A stretch of DNA of 19,704 nt. Source: CAYSUS01 sp964434165 (GTDB lineage Bacteria; Planctomycetota; Planctomycetia; Pirellulales; Thermoguttaceae). A program made the position numbers and the translations under genes. The stretch spans positions 1 to 19,704 of the forward strand of contig CAYSUS010000121.1 of assembly GCA_964434165.1 (NCBI GenBank). Direction: 5' to 3'. Of this stretch, positions 15,854-19,704 are shown one piece after another; position 1 is the stretch's first letter, and every line of letters begins with the position of its first letter. Under the pieces are notes generated by a model. It had not been told where the DNA came from. It did not search any database and saw nothing but the letters and a program-made list of their open reading frames with translations.

Positions 15854-17752
15854 ATGCTCCTCCTCGAGAACCCCGTCCTCCAGCGCGAGCTGCTCGTGAA
15901 CCTGCGGATGACGCGGGCGTTCGTGCTGCTGTTCGCCTACGTCGGCCTGCTGGGGCTGGTGGTGTTCGCGGCCTGGCCCAACGAGCAGCGGATCGACCTG
16001 ACGGGCAAGTCGAAGGCCACCCAGGACCTGGTGAACATGTTCTTCCTGGGGCAGTACGTGCTGATGGCCCTGATGGCCCCCAGCTTCGCGGCCGGCTCGA
16101 TCACGGGGGAGAAGGAGCGCAAGACCTACGAGATGCTGCTGGCCAGCCCCATGCGGCCCGGGGCGATCGTGATCGGCAAGCTGCTGGCCTCGCTGGCGCA
16201 CCTGGCCGTGCTGGTGTTCTCCTCGCTGCCGATCGTGATGCTGTGCCTGCCGCTGGGGGGCGTGTCGCTGTGGGAGGTGCTGGGCACGTACGTGGCGATG
16301 GCGGCGTCGGTGGCGACCTTCGGGATGATCAGCCTGGCGGCCAGCTCCTACTTCGTGCGCACGATCGCCGCGCAGGTCGTCTCCTATCTGCTGATTCTCC
16401 CGCTGGCCCTGGTGGGCGTGCTGTTCTACCAGTTGTTCGCTGGGGCCGGCCAGTACCGCCTGTTCGTGATGGTCGTGCCGTTCCCGGCCCTGTGCCTGGC
16501 CCTGTGCGCCGCGCTGTTCCTGGTGATCTGCGCCCGGCTGATGCATCCGCCCGACGTCGGGGCCGAGGCCCAGGAGGTGGTGGACCTGGAGGAGGAGCAG
16601 CGCGAGGCGGTGGGCATGGTGATCCGCAGCGACCAGTTCCCCGACATGCTCTTCGCCCCGCCCAAGCGGACCGACCTGATGCGCGACGGGGTGAACCCCG
16701 TGTACGACAAGGAGATGCACAGCGAGCTGTTCGGCCAGGGCACGCTGATGCTCCGCCTGGTGATTCAGGTGAGCATGTTCCTGGCCCTGCCGCTGATGGC
16801 CGTGTGCCTGTACATCCAGCCGCAGTGGGCGCCGTGGTACGTGGGATACGTGCTGCTGTTCAACATGCTCGTGGGCCCGGTCTTCTCGGCCGGCGCCGTG
16901 ACCAGCGAGCGCGAGCGCGAGACCCTCGAGCTGCTGCTGGTCACCACGGTCTCGCCGTGGCAGATCCTCTGGGGCAAGATGTTCTCGGGCTTCCGCGTGT
17001 CGAGCGTGCTGACGAGCTTCCTCGTCTGGCCGCTGCTGCTGGCCTGGCTCCTGCCGCCGTGGACCTACTGGTCCGACACGCTGAGCATGATCGGCTACGT
17101 GGCGATCATCCTGCTCACCTGCGTGACGACGACCACCCTGGCCCTGTTCTGCTCGGTGCTCTTCCGCAAGACGACCGTGAGCATGATGACGGCCTACGTG
17201 GTGGTGATCCTGCTGTTCGCCGCGCCCGTGGCGGTCAAGCAGTTCGCCGAGTTGTTCTGGTCGGGGGCCCAGTCGGCGCTGGTCTATCACGCCCCCGGCG
17301 GCGAGGTGACCCAGAGCGCCAAGTTCCGTCTGACCGGCCCCAAGGGCTTCGCGGAGCTCAGCATCGTGCGGGGCGAGTCGCTCCAGGCCGCGGCCAACCG
17401 GCTCAACGCCCGCACCAGTTCGACCGGCGTGCGGGCCGTGGTCCGTGGCGAAAGCCTCCTCATCCAGAACGCCGCGGCCGCCGAGGCGGCGACCATCGAG
17501 CTGGAGGTGCGCGACGGCGCCTTCCCGGCGACGGCCCCGGCCTCGGCCTGGGTCCGCCGCTGGACCTTCACCAGTCCGTTCGCCGCGGCCTTCTCCCTGC
17601 CGTTGTGGCTGGGCCACACCCAGGACGCCCCGCCCATCGTGGCCAACTGGCCCGTCTTCGCCAGCTTCATGGCCCTCTATCTCGTCCTCGACGCGGCGAT
17701 GGTCGGCACGATGGTGTGGCTGTTCAACATGCGGTGGCGCGTGGTGTATTGA
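15854..17752 (+). CDS. Double-module ABC-2 permease with a flagellin-like ectodomain
   Basis: A 632-residue membrane protein with about twelve hydrophobic segments in two ABC-2 modules. Module 1 covers residues ~1-230 and module 2 ~280-625. Each contains the class motif after its second helix: TGEKERKTYEMLLASPM (84-100) and TSERERETLELLLVTTVSP (350-368), followed by GKLL or GKMF. In module 1 the loop between the fifth and sixth helices is about ten residues; in module 2 it expands to ~135 residues (463-600) and includes the flagellin IN-motif-like region 491-557. With a cytoplasmic N-terminus that loop would be outside the membrane. A single gene thus supplies both permease halves for the ATPase at 14803. 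ATG 15854 has no strong ribosome site. Confidence 0.93.
   Translation: MLLLENPVLQRELLVNLRMTRAFVLLFAYVGLLGLVVFAAWPNEQRIDLTGKSKATQDLVNMFFLGQYVLMALMAPSFAAGSITGEKERKTYEMLLASPMRPGAIVIGKLLASLAHLAVLVFSSLPIVMLCLPLGGVSLWEVLGTYVAMAASVATFGMISLAASSYFVRTIAAQVVSYLLILPLALVGVLFYQLFAGAGQYRLFVMVVPFPALCLALCAALFLVICARLMHPPDVGAEAQEVVDLEEEQREAVGMVIRSDQFPDMLFAPPKRTDLMRDGVNPVYDKEMHSELFGQGTLMLRLVIQVSMFLALPLMAVCLYIQPQWAPWYVGYVLLFNMLVGPVFSAGAVTSERERETLELLLVTTVSPWQILWGKMFSGFRVSSVLTSFLVWPLLLAWLLPPWTYWSDTLSMIGYVAIILLTCVTTTTLALFCSVLFRKTTVSMMTAYVVVILLFAAPVAVKQFAELFWSGAQSALVYHAPGGEVTQSAKFRLTGPKGFAELSIVRGESLQAAANRLNARTSSTGVRAVVRGESLLIQNAAAAEAATIELEVRDGAFPATAPASAWVRRWTFTSPFAAAFSLPLWLGHTQDAPPIVANWPVFASFMALYLVLDAAMVGTMVWLFNMRWRVVY
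17324..17524 (+). other. Flagellin IN-motif-like domain encoded within the permease
   Basis: Residues 491-557 of the permease read FRLTGPKG, then LSIVRGESLQAAANRLNA, then TSSTGVRAVV, RGESLLIQN, and IELEVRDGAF. This is the order of features in the flagellin hook IN motif of flagellins, FlgK and FliD: an LTGxxG strand, a GxSL turn, a helix ending in Ile/Leu-Asn, then TGVxA, and alternating short strands. The resemblance is by eye and needs a profile search. Confidence 0.6.
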
Positions 17753-17893
17753 TCTGGCGGGCCGCTGGCGACGGGTCGAGAGAATGCTCCCCACCCCCGG
17801 AGCACGCGGTGGCGTCGCTCTCCGAATCGACTGGGCCCTTCGCGCTGCGGCCCCACGGGGAGTATGATACCGCTTTGCGCCCGGGAGCTTTGC

Positions 17894-17912
17894 GGCCCCG
17901 CCGGGGCCTTTT
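17894..17912 (+). terminator. Rho-independent terminator after the ABC cassette
   Basis: GGCCCC (17894-17899), a 3-nt loop and GGGGCC (17903-17908) are followed by TTTT. It ends the lipoprotein-ATPase-permease transcript 140 nt after the permease stop. Because it lies only 44 nt before the next start codon, it could instead attenuate that gene if transcription begins upstream; a TATGAT sequence at 17863-17868 is a possible -10 box for this. Confidence 0.6.
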
Positions 17913-17955
17913 CTGTGTACACTCGAACACTGTCCGCACCCGAGGAGACCGTTCC

Positions 17956-19620
17956 ATGGCCGCGTACGAAGTTCCCACCCTCCCCAAGCCCCCCAAGGTT
18001 GGCAAGAGGCAAGTGCTCCTGGTGGCCAGTGGCGACCTGCGTCAATCGGCCAACCAGGTCTGCTGGGAGGCCCAGCAGGCCATGGAGGCGGCCCTTGGAG
18101 AGGCCCTGGCGACGTTCGGGCACGAGCTGGTCCGCGCGCATCCCTGCAAGCCCGACCAGGGCCACGGCTTCATCCAAACGCAGAAGGAGGGGATGGAGGT
18201 CTTTGCGGCCGTCGATCCCAAGGCCCCGCTCATCGTGGCCGAGGCCGTATGGCAGTATTCGCACCACGTGCTCTCCGGCCTGTTGGCCCACGAAGGCCCG
18301 ATCCTCACCGTGGCCAACTGGTCGGGCCAATGGCCGGGTCTGGTGGGCATGCTCAACCTGAACGGCTGTCTGACCAAGGCCGGAGTGAAGTATTCCACCC
18401 TGTGGAGCGAGGACTTCTCCGACCGCGATTTCCTGAAGAAGCTCAAGCGGTGGCTGGAGAAGGGCGAGGTCCGCCACCCCACGGCCCACGTCACGCCGCT
18501 GAAGAAGGTCAAGATCCCCGCGGCCGAGCGGCGCCTCGGCGAGGCCCTGGCCGCCCAGCTCCGCCGCGAGCGCGCGATCATGGGGATCTTCGACGAGGGA
18601 TGCATGGGCATGTACAACGCCATCATCCAGGACGAGTTGCTCAACCCGATGGGTGTGTTCAAGGAACGCCTCAGCCAGTCGGCCCTGTACTACGAGACCA
18701 CGCAGGTCGGCGACGAAGAGGCCCGCGCGGTGCGCCGCTGGTACGACGAGGCCGGCTTGACGTTCGTCACCGGCCCCGATCCCGAGACCGACCTGACCGA
18801 CGAGCAGATCCTCACGCAGTGCAGGATGTACGTCGCGGCGATGCGGATCGCCGACGACTTCGGCTGCGACCTGATCGGCATCCAGTACCAGCAGGGCCTG
18901 AAGGACCTGCTGCCGGCCAGCGACCTGGTCGAGGGGACGCTGAACAACGCGGAGCGTCCGCCGGTCTTCAGCCGCGACGGGTCGCGCGAGCTGTATCCGG
19001 GCCAGCCTCTGGTGCATTTCAATGAGGTGGACGAGTGTGCCGGCCTGGACGGGCTGATGATCAACCGCGTCCACAAGGCGATGGGCCAGCCGGTGGAGAA
19101 CACGCTGCACGACGTGCGCTGGGGAGACTTCGACCGCTCGGGCACGGTGGACGAGTACGTGTGGGTGTTCCTCATCAGCGGCTCGGCCCCGCCCGCCCAC
19201 TTCATCGACGGCTGGAAGGGGGCCTCCAGCGAGCGCCAGCCGGGCATGTACTTCCGCCTCGGCGGCGGCACCCTCAAGGGGGTGTCCAAGCCCGGCGAGA
19301 TCGTCTGGTCGCGGATCTACGTGGAGAAGGGACGCGTGAAGATGGACCTCGGGCGCGGCGGCGTGGTCGAGCTGCCGCGCGAGGAGACCGAGCGCCGCTG
19401 GCGGGAGACGACCCCGCAGTGGCCCATCATGCACGCCGTCACCTACGGCGTCTCCCGCGACCAGTTCATGGCCAAGCACAAGGCCAACCACATCCAGGTC
19501 GCCTACGCCGACGACGCCAAGGCGGCCGACAAGGCCCTCCTCGCCCGGGCCGCCATGGCCGACGCGATGGGCATCGAGGTCAACCTGTGCGGGACGAAGA
19601 AGAACGGGAAAGAGTGGTGA
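17956..19620 (+). CDS. L-fucose isomerase-related protein
   Basis: 554 residues from ATG 17956, with GAGGAGAC seven nucleotides upstream. The chain matches the fucose/arabinose isomerase superfamily as found in planctomycetes and other PVC bacteria: LVASGDLRQSANQ (22-34), HGFIQTQKEG (70-79), VAEAVWQYSHHVL (94-106), and ILTVANWSGQWPGLVGMLNLN (split at 116-121 and 122-136). The middle domain has IFDEGCMGMY (211-220), and NEVDECAGLDG near 356-366. The C-terminal ANHIQVAYADD (510-520) fits the His metal-ligand region of fucose isomerase. It is cytosolic, without a signal peptide. Whether it isomerises L-fucose, D-arabinose or another sugar cannot be told; no other fucose gene is next to it. The frame is open far upstream into the permease gene, which is a GC-rich shadow. 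Confidence 0.9.
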   Translation: MAAYEVPTLPKPPKVGKRQVLLVASGDLRQSANQVCWEAQQAMEAALGEALATFGHELVRAHPCKPDQGHGFIQTQKEGMEVFAAVDPKAPLIVAEAVWQYSHHVLSGLLAHEGPILTVANWSGQWPGLVGMLNLNGCLTKAGVKYSTLWSEDFSDRDFLKKLKRWLEKGEVRHPTAHVTPLKKVKIPAAERRLGEALAAQLRRERAIMGIFDEGCMGMYNAIIQDELLNPMGVFKERLSQSALYYETTQVGDEEARAVRRWYDEAGLTFVTGPDPETDLTDEQILTQCRMYVAAMRIADDFGCDLIGIQYQQGLKDLLPASDLVEGTLNNAERPPVFSRDGSRELYPGQPLVHFNEVDECAGLDGLMINRVHKAMGQPVENTLHDVRWGDFDRSGTVDEYVWVFLISGSAPPAHFIDGWKGASSERQPGMYFRLGGGTLKGVSKPGEIVWSRIYVEKGRVKMDLGRGGVVELPREETERRWRETTPQWPIMHAVTYGVSRDQFMAKHKANHIQVAYADDAKAADKALLARAAMADAMGIEVNLCGTKKNGKEW

Positions 19621-19655
19621 GGAGTGGGTAGTGGGTGAGTGGCTTCAGTGCGTTT

Positions 19656-19681
19656 GTACTACGTACACCCGTACTTCGTAC
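19656..19681. repeat. Paired GTAC-TWC-GTAC mini-palindromes
   Basis: GTACTACGTAC (19656-19666) and GTACTTCGTAC (19671-19681) are separated by ACCC. Each consists of GTAC, three bases and GTAC, so each can form a tiny hairpin, and the two are direct repeats with one difference. They lie 35 bp after the fucose-isomerase-like gene, and there is no U-tract. Confidence 0.55.
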
Positions 19682-19684
19682 CCG

Positions 19685-19704
19685 GCCCCTGCCCCCTGCC
19701 CCCT
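19685..19704. repeat. Heptanucleotide GCCCCCT tandem repeat at the window edge
   Basis: A partial GCCCCT (19685-19690) is followed by two full copies of GCCCCCT (19691-19697 and 19698-19704). The window stops inside the array, so its length is unknown. Confidence 0.6.

Noticed and set aside
16243..17955. N-terminal extension of the fucose-isomerase-like protein, whose frame is open from inside the permease gene
   Set aside because: The extension is out of frame with the permease, is Gly/Arg/Pro-rich, and crosses a terminator; the family N-terminus and a good ribosome site place the start at 17956.

Overview
The window is GC-rich (roughly two thirds G+C by eye) bacterial chromosome. It most likely comes from the Planctomycetota or a related PVC lineage. 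This rests on the N-terminal Asn-Pro-Tyr-Glu-Ser-Pro motif of the small DUF4870 protein, which recurs in planctomycete membrane proteins, on several family-orphan secreted proteins, on a PVC-type fucose-isomerase-like protein, and on the GC-rich codon use. The phylum is an inference; the partial 23S rRNA at the left edge would settle it.

Layout. Positions 1-1184 are the 3' end of an rRNA operon: the last ~842 nt of 23S rRNA, a 184-nt spacer folding into four consecutive hairpins, 5S rRNA and a strong terminator. On the minus strand follow a large secreted protein of unknown function (1236-3356) and, upstream of it, a DUF4870 membrane protein (3429-3842) with a good sigma-70-type promoter and a perfect palindrome in its leader. 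A SOUL heme-binding-like protein (4300-4941, +) converges on a small secreted protein (4990-5517, -). Next, on the minus strand, is a two-gene unit: a LolD/MacB-type ABC ATPase (7709-8467) followed by a TolC-type outer-membrane protein (5720-7648). Its leader and trailer carry two related hairpins whose stems differ by compensatory base pairs. Divergent from it are an HD-GYP protein (8806-10014), a GNAT acetyltransferase (10144-10695), a ~590-bp stretch without a convincing gene, and an unrecognised 272-residue protein (11285-12103).

The right third (12246-17752) is a three-gene plus-strand cassette: an 844-residue lipoprotein with two membrane segments, an ABC-2-type ATPase, and a 632-residue permease that is an internal duplication of the ABC-2 module. 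The permease carries an inserted ectodomain resembling the flagellin IN-motif domain. Together these look like a GldA/GldF/GldG-style ABC machine with unusual extracytoplasmic parts, and this is the most novel item in the window. After a terminator comes a fucose-isomerase-like protein (17956-19620), and the window ends in short tandem and palindromic repeats.

No insertion sequence, integrase, tRNA or CRISPR array was found. All functional statements come from reading motifs by eye; no database search was possible.
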